58,590 nt of DNA from CAG-557 sp045540315 (lineage in GTDB: Bacteria; Bacillota; Clostridia; Oscillospirales; Acutalibacteraceae): the NCBI GenBank assembly GCA_045540315.1, contig JAZQHA010000154.1, positions 1 to 58,590 on the forward strand, read 5' to 3'. This document shows, in pieces, positions 7,605 to 16,135 of the stretch. Each line of letters opens with the position of its first letter. The first letter of the stretch is position 1. A program made the position numbers and the translations under genes. The notes beneath the pieces are model-generated. The model saw only the letters and a program-made list of their open reading frames with translations, made no database searches and was not told the DNA's origin.

Positions 7605-10238
7605 TTATGCATTTAAACTGGCCTCAACGATTTTAAAAATTTGCTCATAAATCTGCTCAAACTTTTTAGGCTCTTTAATGCCCGCCATAGCCATGTCTTT
7701 GCGGCCACCACCGTTTCCTCCGAGAAGCTTCGCGATTTCTTTAACTAAAACTCCAGAGTTAACTCCGTGAGCAACTGCAACTTTTCCGGCACTGACGATA
7801 ACGTTAGACTTATCTTTCCCGACGCTTGCGATGACTGCAATGGAGTTATCAAACTTGGACTTAATCTCGTCGCACATGGACTTCAACGAGTCTGTATCTA
7901 CATCAGAAAGTTTAGAAATAACCAATTTGATACCGTGAATATCCTTGGCTCCTTTGAGAAGCTCATCGATTTTTGCGTTCGCTAGTTGAGAGTTTAACTT
8001 TCTAATAATTTTATCTTGTTCTTTTAGCTGGGCTACGAGATTTTCGCAACCAGTAACCAGCTCTGAAACCTGATTTATTTTAAGAGCCTTTTGGCACCCT
8101 TCTAAGATTTTTTTATCTTCATGTAAGAGCTCCAGCACACCCAAGGAAGTAACCGCCTCAATGCGCCGGATACCGGAAGCAACAGAAGTTTCGGACAAAA
8201 TTTTAAAAACACCAAGTTGAGCCGTATTTTTAACGTGAGTTCCACCACAGAGCTCGGTAGAAAATTCACCGGCCTTGACAACTCGAACGACTTTTCCATA
8301 TTTCTCTCCGAAAAGAGCCATCGCGCCGATTTTTTTAGCCTCTTCAATAGGCATTTCTGCGACAGTAACCTCGTCTGAGCACAAAATTTCGTTATTAACA
8401 ATGTTTTCTATTGTTGTCAGCTCGTCTTCAGTGAGCGCAGAAAAATGAGTAAAATCAAAACGAACACGATTTGCGTCCACAAGTTGTCCCGCCTGCTCCA
8501 CGTGAGTACCTAAAACTTGACGCAAAGCTGCCTGCAAGAGGTGAGCCGCTGTGTGGTTTCGCATAATTTTGTTTCGTTTAGACACATCAACTGTAGCCTG
8601 GCAAGTTGTCCCGGTTCTTAATGTTCCATGCCCTATGAGAACTGTATGAAGATATACTCCAGCGTTATTTTTTTGAGTATCTATAACTTTTGCGACAACA
8701 TCTCCAAAGGATAACTCACCAACGTCGCCAACTTGGCCGCCGCTTTGTGCATAAAATGGAGACTCATCCAAAATCACAGTAACTTTTTCGCCTTTAGCAG
8801 CATTTTCAACAAAAGCTTCATCTTTAATTATCTTCACGACACGAACATCAGCCTCTAGCTTATCGTATCCAACAAATTTTGTTGACTCAAGTTGCGAAAG
8901 GTCTAATGCTCCATTTGACCAAGCTTCAGCACCGGCATTGGTTCTCGCCGCACGAGCTCTTTTTTTCTGTTCTAAGAGTAACTCATTAAATCGCTCTTCG
9001 TCCACAGTTACGTTACGCTCAGCCAATATTTCTTTAGTCAAATCAATCGGAAATCCGAAAGTGTCATTCAATTTAAAAGCAACCTCGCCAGACAAAACAT
9101 TTCCAGCCAACGACTCTATTGCTTCAGTCAAGAGCTCAAGGCCCTGATCGATAGTCTTTGCAAAGCTTTCCTCTTCCACATGTATCAGCTTTTGGATGAA
9201 GTCTTTCTTCTGCAGAAGTTCTGGATAGGCGCCTTCGTTTTCCTTTATAACAGTCAAGCACACATCGGCAAGGAACGGCTGTGTTATGCCTAAAAGCCTA
9301 CCGTGGCGCGCAGCACGACGCAAAAGTCTACGCAAGACGTATCCGCGTCCTTCATTCGAAGGCATAACGCCGTCACCAATCATAAAAGTCACACTTCGAA
9401 TATGGTCGGTAATCACCCGTAGGGATACGTCTTTTTTCTCATCATCACCGTAGCTCACACCAGAAATCTTGCTAACATGCCGCATAATATTTTGAACAGT
9501 GTCGACCAAGAACAAATTATCGACATTTTGCATAATGCAAGCCAATCGTTCGAGTCCCATACCGGTGTCAATGTTTGGGTGCTCCAGGCTCGTGTAATTA
9601 TTATTCCCGTCGTTTTCAAATTGAGTAAAGACAAGATTCCAAAACTCAATATAACGGTCGCAGTCGCAACCAACTTTACAATCTGGAGAGCCACATCCAT
9701 ATTTTTCGCCACGGTCAAAGTACAATTCAGACGACGGCCCACAAGGACCTGCACCGTGCTCCCAGAAATTATCAGCCTTCCCCAGCCTCACCACGTGCGA
9801 TGGATCTACACCAACGTCTTTCGTCCAGATGTTAAAGGCCTCATCGTCTTCCTCGTAGATTGAGACCCAGATTTTATCAATCGGTAGCTCCAGCACCTTG
9901 GTGCAAAATTCCCACGCCCAAGCTGTTGCTTCCTTTTTGAAGTAATCTCCAAACGAAAAGTTACCCAGCATCTCAAAGAAAGTTCCGTGGCGAGCGGTAA
10001 TCCCAACTCGTTCTATATCTGGTGTACGAATACACTTTTGGCAAGTGGTTACCCTTGTACTTGGAGGTGTAACTTCACCCGTGAAATATTTTTTCATCGG
10101 TGCCATTCCAGAATTTATTAGCAACAAGCTATGGTCATCCTTTGGAATAAGCGAAAAACTTTCCAACTTCAAATGTTCTTTTGCCTCAAAAAAAGAAAGA
10201 AATTTCTCTCTTAACTCATTAAGTCCTGTCCATTTCAT
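7605..10238 (-). CDS. alaS: Alanyl-tRNA synthetase
   Basis: An 877-aa cytoplasmic enzyme that charges tRNA-Ala. Full-length class II AlaRS: the catalytic domain begins WTGLNELREKFLSFF and includes the SGMAPMKKYF block; the editing domain carries RNHTAAHLL and the CGGTHV zinc motif; the C-terminal C-Ala domain ends with the GGNGGGRKDMAMAG segment. Start: ATG at 10238; a TTG five codons upstream also opens the frame but the GGATGTGAT site favours the ATG. The promoter is about 40 nt upstream, so there is no room for a T-box leader. Confidence 0.98.
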   Translation of the reverse strand: MKWTGLNELREKFLSFFEAKEHLKLESFSLIPKDDHSLLLINSGMAPMKKYFTGEVTPPSTRVTTCQKCIRTPDIERVGITARHGTFFEMLGNFSFGDYFKKEATAWAWEFCTKVLELPIDKIWVSIYEEDDEAFNIWTKDVGVDPSHVVRLGKADNFWEHGAGPCGPSSELYFDRGEKYGCGSPDCKVGCDCDRYIEFWNLVFTQFENDGNNNYTSLEHPNIDTGMGLERLACIMQNVDNLFLVDTVQNIMRHVSKISGVSYGDDEKKDVSLRVITDHIRSVTFMIGDGVMPSNEGRGYVLRRLLRRAARHGRLLGITQPFLADVCLTVIKENEGAYPELLQKKDFIQKLIHVEEESFAKTIDQGLELLTEAIESLAGNVLSGEVAFKLNDTFGFPIDLTKEILAERNVTVDEERFNELLLEQKKRARAARTNAGAEAWSNGALDLSQLESTKFVGYDKLEADVRVVKIIKDEAFVENAAKGEKVTVILDESPFYAQSGGQVGDVGELSFGDVVAKVIDTQKNNAGVYLHTVLIGHGTLRTGTTCQATVDVSKRNKIMRNHTAAHLLQAALRQVLGTHVEQAGQLVDANRVRFDFTHFSALTEDELTTIENIVNNEILCSDEVTVAEMPIEEAKKIGAMALFGEKYGKVVRVVKAGEFSTELCGGTHVKNTAQLGVFKILSETSVASGIRRIEAVTSLGVLELLHEDKKILEGCQKALKINQVSELVTGCENLVAQLKEQDKIIRKLNSQLANAKIDELLKGAKDIHGIKLVISKLSDVDTDSLKSMCDEIKSKFDNSIAVIASVGKDKSNVIVSAGKVAVAHGVNSGVLVKEIAKLLGGNGGGRKDMAMAGIKEPKKFEQIYEQIFKIVEASLNA

Positions 10239-10277
10239 ACAAATCACATCCAAAAAATCACAATTAAATTCATTTTT

Positions 10278-10306
10278 ATTATATTGTCAAGGCACTCGAA
10301 AGTCAA
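10278..10306 (-). promoter_or_regulatory. Promoter of alaS
   Basis: On the minus strand TTGACT (10301-10306) and TATAAT (10278-10283) are 17 nt apart, about 40 nt before the alaS start codon. A classical vegetative promoter. It is divergent from the promoter at 10373-10401. Confidence 0.75.
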
Positions 10307-10372
10307 TGAAAGTACGGAAAGAAAATACATACGCAACAGGACAATTAAATTTGTGGCACTATCTCAATATAG

Positions 10373-10401
10373 TTGACTTTTTTTAATTTTTTAGTTATCA
10401 T
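10373..10401 (+). promoter_or_regulatory. Promoter of the 50-aa membrane protein gene
   Basis: TTGACT (10373-10378), a 17-nt spacer, and TATCAT (10396-10401), followed about 30 nt later by the ATG at 10431. Confidence 0.6.
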
Positions 10402-10430
10402 ATGTTTATTATTTTTATGGGGGTGCAACC

Positions 10431-10583
10431 ATGAGAAAAAATGACAGATTTGGAGTTTTAATCGCCATTGTAGCAACTGCCGCTACAATCGCCGCCGCAG
10501 TCGCTACTGCTATTGTTTACTTTGAGAAAAAAAGAAAAGACGATGAAGAGTTAGAGCATTATTTAGATTGTTCAATTCAGTAA
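10431..10583 (+). CDS. Small single-pass membrane protein (50 aa), unknown function
   Basis: A short gene with start ATG at 10431 preceded by GGGGGTG. The product has a basic N-terminus (MRKNDRFG), one Ala/Ile/Val-rich transmembrane helix (about residues 8-30) and a charged tail with FEKKRKDDEELEHYLD. It has its own promoter and its own terminator, which supports a real gene. The shape recalls small YtxH-like membrane proteins, but no family is recognised. Confidence 0.7.
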   Translation: MRKNDRFGVLIAIVATAATIAAAVATAIVYFEKKRKDDEELEHYLDCSIQ

Positions 10584-10592
10584 AAAATAACT

Positions 10593-10626
10593 AGAGCCGC
10601 GCGATTTAGTGCGGTTCCTCTTTTTA
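10593..10626 (+). terminator. Terminator of the 50-aa membrane protein gene
   Basis: The stem GAGCCGC/GCGGTTC with a ten-base loop is followed by CTCTTTTTATTT, starting 10 nt after the stop codon. Confidence 0.75.
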
Positions 10627-10645
10627 TTTAACATATTTTTTCTAA

Positions 10646-11288
10646 GTCACTTTTTTGTAACGGAAAAGTGCGTGACCGCACTGGACAATTCGCGAACTTG
10701 GGTTGAGCGTAAAATTTAATTTTTTCGCCCGCGGCTAAGGGTTAGTGCAGTCCAGCGGGACGTTGGTCGTTGCGTAACCGCACTGGACAATTTGCGAACT
10801 TGGGTTGAGCGTAAAATTTAATTTTTTCGCCCGCGGCTAAGGGTTAGTGCAGTCCAGCGGGACGCTGGTCGGTGCGTGACCGCACTGGACGAGTCGAGAA
10901 CTGGGGTTGAGCGTACAATTTAATTTTTTCGCCCGCGGCTAAGGGTTAGTGCGGTCCAGCGGGACGCTGATCGGTGCGTGGCCGCACTGGACGAGTCGCG
11001 GCGCGGAGCCCGCGCAGGCAACGTCGCGAGCTGGGGGTTGAGCTTAAAATTCAAATTTTTGCGCTCGTGGCTGAGAGATAGTGAGGTCCAGCGGGACGCT
11101 GATCGGTGCGTGGCCGCACTGGACAAGTCGCGAACTGGGATTGAGCGTACAATTTAATTTTTTTTTGCCCGCGGCCGAAAGTTATTGCGGTCCAGCGGCA
11201 CGCTGGTCGTTATAAGGAGAGTTCGAGAGGGAACTCGAAATCCCTCTCGAAACGTTTTTGGTTACTTTTTTCGTTACAAAAAAGTGAC
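10646..11288. repeat. G+C-rich 102-bp tandem array bounded by a perfect 17-bp inverted repeat
   Basis: Five copies of a roughly 102-bp unit start at 10669, 10771, 10873, 10975 and 11107. The fourth copy carries about 30 extra bases (near 11000-11028). Each unit has TGCGTGACCGCACTGGAC, then TTGAGCGTAAAATTTAATTTTT, then CGCCCGCGGCTAAGGGTTAG and TCCAGCGGGACGCTGGTCG. The array is flanked by GTCACTTTTTTGTAACG (10646-10662) and its exact inverse (11272-11288), with weaker matching on both sides. A long hairpin TTCGAGAGGGA/TCCCTCTCGAA is at 11222-11251. No credible gene lies inside; a minus-strand reading frame there only echoes the repeats. Confidence 0.85.
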
Positions 11289-11309
11289 ATGGAAAAAACA
11301 ATTAAAAAT

Positions 11310-11339
11310 CCCCCCGCACTATACCGCGCGGGGGGGGGG
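11310..11339 (-). terminator. Terminator at the end of the darA-holB-ricT run
   Basis: CCCCCCGC (11310-11317) pairs with GCGCGGGGGG; on the minus strand the stem is followed by ATTTTTAATTGTTTTTT. It lies 25 nt after the ricT stop codon. Confidence 0.8.
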
Positions 11340-11364
11340 ATCTTAACTTTCAAATTGATTCTTT

Positions 11365-12021
11365 TTAGTTAGTCTTAACATCACGCCGAGGGCCATAACC
11401 AACTTGCTCGAACTTTAGGCAACACATTAATCGACCACAAGTACCGGAAATTTTAGCTGGATTCAAGGATAGACCTTGATCTTTGGCCATTTTTATTGAT
11501 ACCGGTTGGAACTCAGACAGAAAAGTGGAACAACAAAAAGGTTTTCCGCAAACGCCGAGCCCACCCAGCGCTTTAGCTTCATCACGCACACCAACCTGAC
11601 GTAACTCAATTCGCGTTTTAAAAGCACTCGCAAGCTCTTTAACTAGATGTCTAAAATCGATACGTTTTTCCGAGGTAAAATAAAAAGAAATTTTGCTACC
11701 GTCGAACGCGTATTCTACCTCGATAAGCTTCATATCAAGCTTATGTTTTTTTATTTTTTCATTGCATATTTTTCTAGCGCGTTTTTCTTGTTCCTTAACT
11801 TTTGCAAGTTGCTCGAGGTCTTTTTTGTCAGCTTTTCGAATAATTTTTTTAACAGATTTATCAATAGTGGCCACTGGCTTTACTATCGCCACACGCCCGC
11901 ATGCTTTACCTTTGGAAGAATCTACTATCACAAGGTCATTAATATTCAGCGTTTGCTTATTGCTGGAAAAGTAATACACTTTTCCAACCTCTTTAAATCT
12001 AATACCAACAATCACTGGCAT
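11365..12021 (-). CDS. ricT: PSP1-domain protein RicT (YaaT)
   Basis: A 218-aa cytoplasmic protein of the PSP1/YaaT family. In Bacillus RicT works with RicA and RicF on RNase Y-dependent mRNA maturation and on sporulation and competence. The core shows the conserved cysteine-rich segment GLGVCGKPFCCSTFL and SGTCGRLMCCLKFE, which in the Bacillus complex bind Fe-S clusters. The C-terminus ends soon after that motif and is shorter than the roughly 275-aa Bacillus protein. It follows holB by 14 nt, the conserved holB-ricT order. No ricA or ricF is in the window. Confidence 0.92.
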   Translation of the reverse strand: MPVIVGIRFKEVGKVYYFSSNKQTLNINDLVIVDSSKGKACGRVAIVKPVATIDKSVKKIIRKADKKDLEQLAKVKEQEKRARKICNEKIKKHKLDMKLIEVEYAFDGSKISFYFTSEKRIDFRHLVKELASAFKTRIELRQVGVRDEAKALGGLGVCGKPFCCSTFLSEFQPVSIKMAKDQGLSLNPAKISGTCGRLMCCLKFEQVGYGPRRDVKTN

Positions 12022-12035
12022 AAACTCACCACCTT

Positions 12036-13022
12036 TTATGTACAGAACGAATTTTCATACAAACTTGAACAAAAAAACGCGCTTAAAATCGACGGGTTGA
12101 CATTTTTGTCAATATATTTTTTTGTTTGAGCAACAACCTCAATAAGATTTAAAATTTGTTTTGTTGAAACTTTTTGTGCCAAGAGCTGCGCTATACCGCT
12201 TTTGGTCAGATTGACACCTTGTGACAAAAATAGTGCTTCTTTCAATATGGGCTCTAGAAAAGTTAAAACTTTAAAAAAATTTTTTCGCTCCTCCGCCACC
12301 TGAGAAACTGCTGAAATCAGCTCAAACTCTCTCGGAGAGGCTATAGCATAGGCAATTTTCTCTGCCAAATTTGCTACATTTTCCAGGTCCGAAGATGTCA
12401 ACAACTCTATAGCCGACCCGATATTTCCACTTGAAATATTTATAGTAGCATTTAAGTTTTCAATATCATTTTCTGTGAATGTTTTTTGCAGATATTCCAA
12501 CATATCAGTTTTAGAGACGGGCTTTAGTGAAAATTGCTGAAGTCTAGAGCGAACTGTTTGTAAAAGATTAGAAGGCGCAACACAGGTAAAAATAAATACA
12601 ACATTTTTAGGCGGTTCTTCCAAGACTTTTAAAATTGCGTTTTGTGCAGGCACTCCCATATTGTCTACATCTGTAAAAATATAAACTTTTCTAGCCGCTT
12701 CATTCGGCGCCACATAGGCATCCGCACGAATTTGTCTAATTGTTGAAATATTAAATGTCTGTAGCGCACCACTTTTTTCAGGATAAATTATATCTGAATG
12801 GATATTTTTTTGTGCTTTGTGGCAGTTCGAACAATTTCCACAAGCCAAACCATTGCTCAGATTAGTACACACAGCTGTTTGCGCGATGATATTTGCGAAT
12901 GTACGTTTGCCTAAACCTCTTGCTCCCTCAAGTAGAATCGCGTGTGGGATTTTATTTTTTACAAACATATTTTGCAATTGATATTTTACGGTATTATTAC
13001 CAATAAAGTTGTTAAAATTCAT
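12036..13022 (-). CDS. holB: DNA polymerase III delta' subunit
   Basis: A 328-aa clamp-loader subunit. The AAA+ core has the P-loop variant EGARGLGKRTF near residue 40 and the four-cysteine zinc module CTNLSNGLACGNCSNC just after it. The sensor region KVLEEPPKNVVFIF..LLQTVRSRLQQF is typical. Start: ATG at 13022 (MNFNNFIGNNTVKYQL); the longer reading frame upstream overlaps darA in another frame and is not coding. It sits in the darA-holB-ricT cluster known from Bacillus, but yaaR is missing between darA and holB. Confidence 0.95.
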   Translation of the reverse strand: MNFNNFIGNNTVKYQLQNMFVKNKIPHAILLEGARGLGKRTFANIIAQTAVCTNLSNGLACGNCSNCHKAQKNIHSDIIYPEKSGALQTFNISTIRQIRADAYVAPNEAARKVYIFTDVDNMGVPAQNAILKVLEEPPKNVVFIFTCVAPSNLLQTVRSRLQQFSLKPVSKTDMLEYLQKTFTENDIENLNATINISSGNIGSAIELLTSSDLENVANLAEKIAYAIASPREFELISAVSQVAEERKNFFKVLTFLEPILKEALFLSQGVNLTKSGIAQLLAQKVSTKQILNLIEVVAQTKKYIDKNVNPSILSAFFCSSLYENSFCT

Positions 13023-13032
13023 AAAATCAACC

Positions 13033-13356
13033 CTAGGCTTTTTCGAACCTGTCCACATTAAGGACAAAAATAGTCGCGCCGCCAATCGTAATTTCAAAAG
13101 GAATCGCACTGTACATGTCAACCTCAAGAGGGGTCGCATTTGGCACACTTTGAGTCCTTCGATTGCTTTTACTCTTGATAATTTTGATGACATCGTCGAC
13201 CTTATCGTCCTCGACGCCGGTAATAAAAGTCGTATTGCCGACCTTCAAAAAACCGCCGGTTGTTGAGAGCTTTGTGACATGAAAGCCATTATCGGTAAGC
13301 GCATTTGAGACGGCATTAGCGTCATCTCTGTTAATTATTGCCAGAACCAATTTCAT
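13033..13356 (-). CDS. darA: Cyclic-di-AMP receptor DarA (PstA/YaaQ)
   Basis: A 107-aa PII-like signalling protein that binds c-di-AMP as a trimer. The start MKLVLAIINRDDANAV, the TTGGFLKVGNTTFITGVEDDKVDDV block in the nucleotide-binding loop and the C-terminal strand ATIFVLNVDRFEKA are diagnostic. Start: ATG at 13356, after GAGGTGA; a GTG three codons earlier is inside that site. It lies 10 nt upstream of holB. With the TrkA pair at 35-36.5 kb it suggests c-di-AMP signalling in this organism. The output of DarA is unknown in general. Confidence 0.95.
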   Translation of the reverse strand: MKLVLAIINRDDANAVSNALTDNGFHVTKLSTTGGFLKVGNTTFITGVEDDKVDDVIKIIKSKSNRRTQSVPNATPLEVDMYSAIPFEITIGGATIFVLNVDRFEKA

Positions 13357-13386
13357 AAAAGTCACCTCAAAAACAAATTCACGAAC

Positions 13387-14718
13387 TCATTTTAGCACAT
13401 TTATCGTTTTAATTCCATAGTACCTCAAATTCTGGATGGCGTTTTGGGTAACAACTTCTCCAGGCACCAAAATTGGGATTCCGGGCGGGCACGGACATAC
13501 AGTATCCGCGCTAATTTTGCCAATGGCTTTTGTGCAACTAACCGTCTCAGATGGGCTAAAAAAGGCTTCGTGCAACGACTTTCGTACAATAGGCGATTGA
13601 AACATAGGAGTATTACCAAATATGGGAGCGCTTTTAGGAAATTTATCAATAGCCCGCAATAATTTGTCAAAATCTTCGCTAGTGTTCATAGGGGTAGCTA
13701 TAAACACGACCGCGTCAAAAGTTGCAAGCTCGGGTTCAACTCCGTGTTTGCGAAAATAATCTGCCGCCTCATCCCCCGAAAAGCCCAACGGAGTCGTATA
13801 TAAAGCCAATCTCGTAGGGTCAACAAACTTTTCTCGATTTAGAAAACCTATTTTTTGAGCAACTGTTTTTATTTTGGTCATCTCATTTTCGAACTTTAAA
13901 TATGCCATTTGAGCATTTTTCTCCAACCAAGAGATAGCTATATCAAGAGACGCCATCACAGGGTAAGATGGGCTGGTTGAGCCAAAAATAGACATAGCCC
14001 TTTTAGCCGCCTCTATATAGGCCTCATTTGCGATATGTAGCATAGCTCCACCCGTTAGTACCGGCAAAGTTTTGTGAGCAGAATCAGCTACTAAATCGGC
14101 TCCTAGCGTAATGGGATGCAGATCCTCAGACAAAAACTTAAAATGCGAACCGTGCGCGTTATCCACCAATAGCGGAACTTTATACTTTTTACATATTTTC
14201 GAAATTTTCTTGACGTCAGCAAATTGGCCAAAATAATCCGGGCTTGTTATGTATACACATGCAGCGTTAGGATTTTCTTCTAAAGCTTTTTCAAAGTCTT
14301 GAGCAACAACTTGCCAAAAGCAACCGTCACTTTGGCTAAATTGTGGAATAATCCATTTAACATCTGCGTTCAATAAAGCCAAAGTATTAACTGCACTTTT
14401 ATGTATCATCCTCGACGCAATAACTGTTCCACCAAAAGGTACTGCGAGCTTTAACATAGTTTGTATGCACAATGTGCAACCTCCGGCAGAAAAAAGCGTC
14501 CTTTTCGTTCCATAAAGTTTTGCAGCGAGTTCTTCAGATTTTCTTATGGCACCGCTCGCGTCATACAAGCTATCTGTATCGGGAAGTTCAGTGAGGTCTA
14601 GCTCAAAAATATTTTTAGGCAGCACGCGACCAGAGTTTTTATGTCCCGGTGTATGAAATGACGCTCTATTTAGGTTTTTATGTGCCATCAGGGCATTCCA
14701 AAGTGGTGTGGTACTCAT
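13387..14718 (-). CDS. Orn/Lys/Arg decarboxylase family PLP enzyme (YaaO-like)
   Basis: A 443-aa PLP-dependent fold-I enzyme. The N-terminal FHTPGHKNSGRVLPK, the LFSAGGCTLCIQ segment, LLVDNAHGSHF and the PLP-lysine motif DSAHKTLPVLTGG are all present. The family decarboxylates arginine, lysine or ornithine; the substrate cannot be told here. Start: ATG at 14718 with AAAAGGAG; the upstream extension is noncoding. It is the first gene of a yaaO-darA-holB-ricT order, with tmk, usually found after yaaO, missing. Confidence 0.93.
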   Translation of the reverse strand: MSTTPLWNALMAHKNLNRASFHTPGHKNSGRVLPKNIFELDLTELPDTDSLYDASGAIRKSEELAAKLYGTKRTLFSAGGCTLCIQTMLKLAVPFGGTVIASRMIHKSAVNTLALLNADVKWIIPQFSQSDGCFWQVVAQDFEKALEENPNAACVYITSPDYFGQFADVKKISKICKKYKVPLLVDNAHGSHFKFLSEDLHPITLGADLVADSAHKTLPVLTGGAMLHIANEAYIEAAKRAMSIFGSTSPSYPVMASLDIAISWLEKNAQMAYLKFENEMTKIKTVAQKIGFLNREKFVDPTRLALYTTPLGFSGDEAADYFRKHGVEPELATFDAVVFIATPMNTSEDFDKLLRAIDKFPKSAPIFGNTPMFQSPIVRKSLHEAFFSPSETVSCTKAIGKISADTVCPCPPGIPILVPGEVVTQNAIQNLRYYGIKTINVLK

Positions 14719-14885
14719 TTTTTCTCCTTTTTTATAGGTTTCAACGAGGCTTTTAAAAGAAGGCGTCACCCAAATGTGCAAAAGGCGTATACATATTATC
14801 AAGTTAAATAATTATTCGCAAAAAGCGTTTGAGCCTCTAGCCTCAAGTGGAGGGTTTCTTGCCTTCTTTTTTTGTGCATTCTTTT

Positions 14886-15323
14886 CTATTTAGTATGGCA
14901 ACAAGTCTGATTTGAACTTATCTCCGTTAAAGCCGAAGCAATTTCTGGACCAGAGTGAATTCTCGCGATATCGGCAAGGCTAACCATTCCGTCGACGATA
15001 CCATCTTTTACAACCGGCAAACGTCGCACGCGTTCGGCAGCCATCATACTTACAGCCTCGTGGACACTCTGTTCTGGTGTGACAAAAGCAACTTCAGGGG
15101 TCATCAGCTCCGATACTTTTGTGGAGTTTGCAGTTTTCCCCTTAGAGACGCATCGAATAACAATGTCTCTATCGGTCAAAAGGCCTTCCAATTTGCCACT
15201 TGCGATGACAGGCACCGAACCGATATCATTTTCAGACATAAGCTTAGCAGCATCCTCAGCCGTATCATTTGGCAAAACTGCCACCACATTTTTAGACATA
15301 ATATCCCTAACAGTTTCTTGCAT
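14886..15323 (-). CDS. Paired CBS-domain protein
   Basis: A 145-aa protein made of two CBS motifs (about 7-60 and 70-125): VRDIMSKNVVAVLPNDTAEDA..LLTDRDIVIRC, and KVSELMTPEVAFVTPEQSV..GMVSLADIAR. Such stand-alone CBS pairs bind adenine nucleotides or SAM and act as sensors. The last residues NQTCCHTK form a Cys-rich tail. Start: ATG at 15323 after GGAGG. It diverges from the plus-strand cluster at 15474. The partner is unknown. Confidence 0.93.
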   Translation of the reverse strand: MQETVRDIMSKNVVAVLPNDTAEDAAKLMSENDIGSVPVIASGKLEGLLTDRDIVIRCVSKGKTANSTKVSELMTPEVAFVTPEQSVHEAVSMMAAERVRRLPVVKDGIVDGMVSLADIARIHSGPEIASALTEISSNQTCCHTK

Positions 15324-15473
15324 GGTAACAACCTCCAAAAAAATCAAATGTTAAACTTAGTTATTACCGTGCCAAGAGAAAGATATACACAAAAGCACAC
15401 AATTATTTGTAGACGCAAAAGTTCTCATACTTTTAACAGATATATCATAACATATTTTTAGGGGTGATAAAAT

Positions 15474-15728
15474 ATGTCTATTCAAAACAATGGCCAAAAT
15501 ATCAATAATTTGTTAAATTCAGTTTCGGAGAAATTAGGTAAGAGCCCAGAGGAATTAAAAAAAGCGACACAAAACGGAAACATTGAGAACTTATTAGGCA
15601 GTCTTAACGCCAATGATGCACAAAAAATACAAAAAGTTTTATCTGATAAAAATGTCGCAAACAAACTTTTGGCCTCACCACAAGCACAAAGTTTGATTAA
15701 AAAGCTGTTAGGAGACAACGCAAAATGA
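15474..15728 (+). CDS. Conserved small protein, first gene of a three-gene cluster
   Basis: An 84-aa hydrophilic helical protein with no signal peptide. It contains NLLNSVSEKLGKSPEELKKA and NANDAQKIQKVLSDKNVANKLL, i.e. two helical modules rich in Leu, Asn and Lys. Ribosome site AGGGGTGAT before the ATG. Its stop overlaps the start of the next gene (ATGA), so they are translationally coupled. I recall similar neighbours in Oscillospiraceae-type genomes but know no function. Confidence 0.8.
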   Translation: MSIQNNGQNINNLLNSVSEKLGKSPEELKKATQNGNIENLLGSLNANDAQKIQKVLSDKNVANKLLASPQAQSLIKKLLGDNAK

Positions 15729-16102
15729 GCGACCTAGCAGAAAAACTTATGGAATTACTTTCTGACAACGAAAACTTAGAAAAAATTCAAAATTTAGGTC
15801 AGCTCATAGCAACAGCTGGTAACCACGAAGAAGAAAAAAGCCAACAGGAGGAAAAATCAAGTTCGCACGCACATCAGCAAGCGCAGGAAAATAGCGACGT
15901 GGCTTCCATTGACATGATACAGACTGTTATGAAGCTAATGCCGTTGCTTTCGTCTCTTAATAAAGAGGATAACAATACTCGCCTGCTATATGCCTTACGT
16001 CCACATTTAAGCGAAAAAAGGCAGGCAAAGCTAGATGAATCAATAAAAATAGTTCAGCTCTTCAAAGTGTTACCTCTCCTGCGAAGTCAAGGAATTTTTT
16101 AA
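15725..16102 (+). CDS. Conserved protein of unknown function, second gene of the cluster
   Basis: A 125-aa protein with three parts: an N-terminal helix (SDLAEKLMELLSDNENLEKIQ), a hydrophilic Glu/Gln/Ser/His-rich linker (about 38-62), and a C-terminal helical part with MKLMPLLSSLNKEDNNTRLL and LRPHLSEKRQAKLDESIK. No transmembrane helix. It starts inside the end of the preceding gene (4-nt overlap). Probably a partner of its neighbours; function unknown. Confidence 0.8.
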   Translation: MSDLAEKLMELLSDNENLEKIQNLGQLIATAGNHEEEKSQQEEKSSSHAHQQAQENSDVASIDMIQTVMKLMPLLSSLNKEDNNTRLLYALRPHLSEKRQAKLDESIKIVQLFKVLPLLRSQGIF

Positions 16103-16135
16103 TATTTTGTAAAAACTTTTTGGTTAGGAGACTTT

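Noticed and set aside
10239..10430. T-box leader for alaS
   Set aside because: The promoter lies about 40 nt before the start codon; no T-box sequence or terminator fits in between.
10920..11126. Minus-strand ORF of 68 aa inside the tandem array
   Set aside because: It only reads the G+C-rich repeat unit twice, has no ribosome site and a Ser/Arg/Ala-rich product.
10669..11210. CRISPR array
   Set aside because: The repeats are about 102 bp and follow each other without unique spacers; no cas genes nearby.
13023..13193. N-terminal extension of HolB
   Set aside because: It lies on darA in another frame; homologues begin at MNFNNFIGN.
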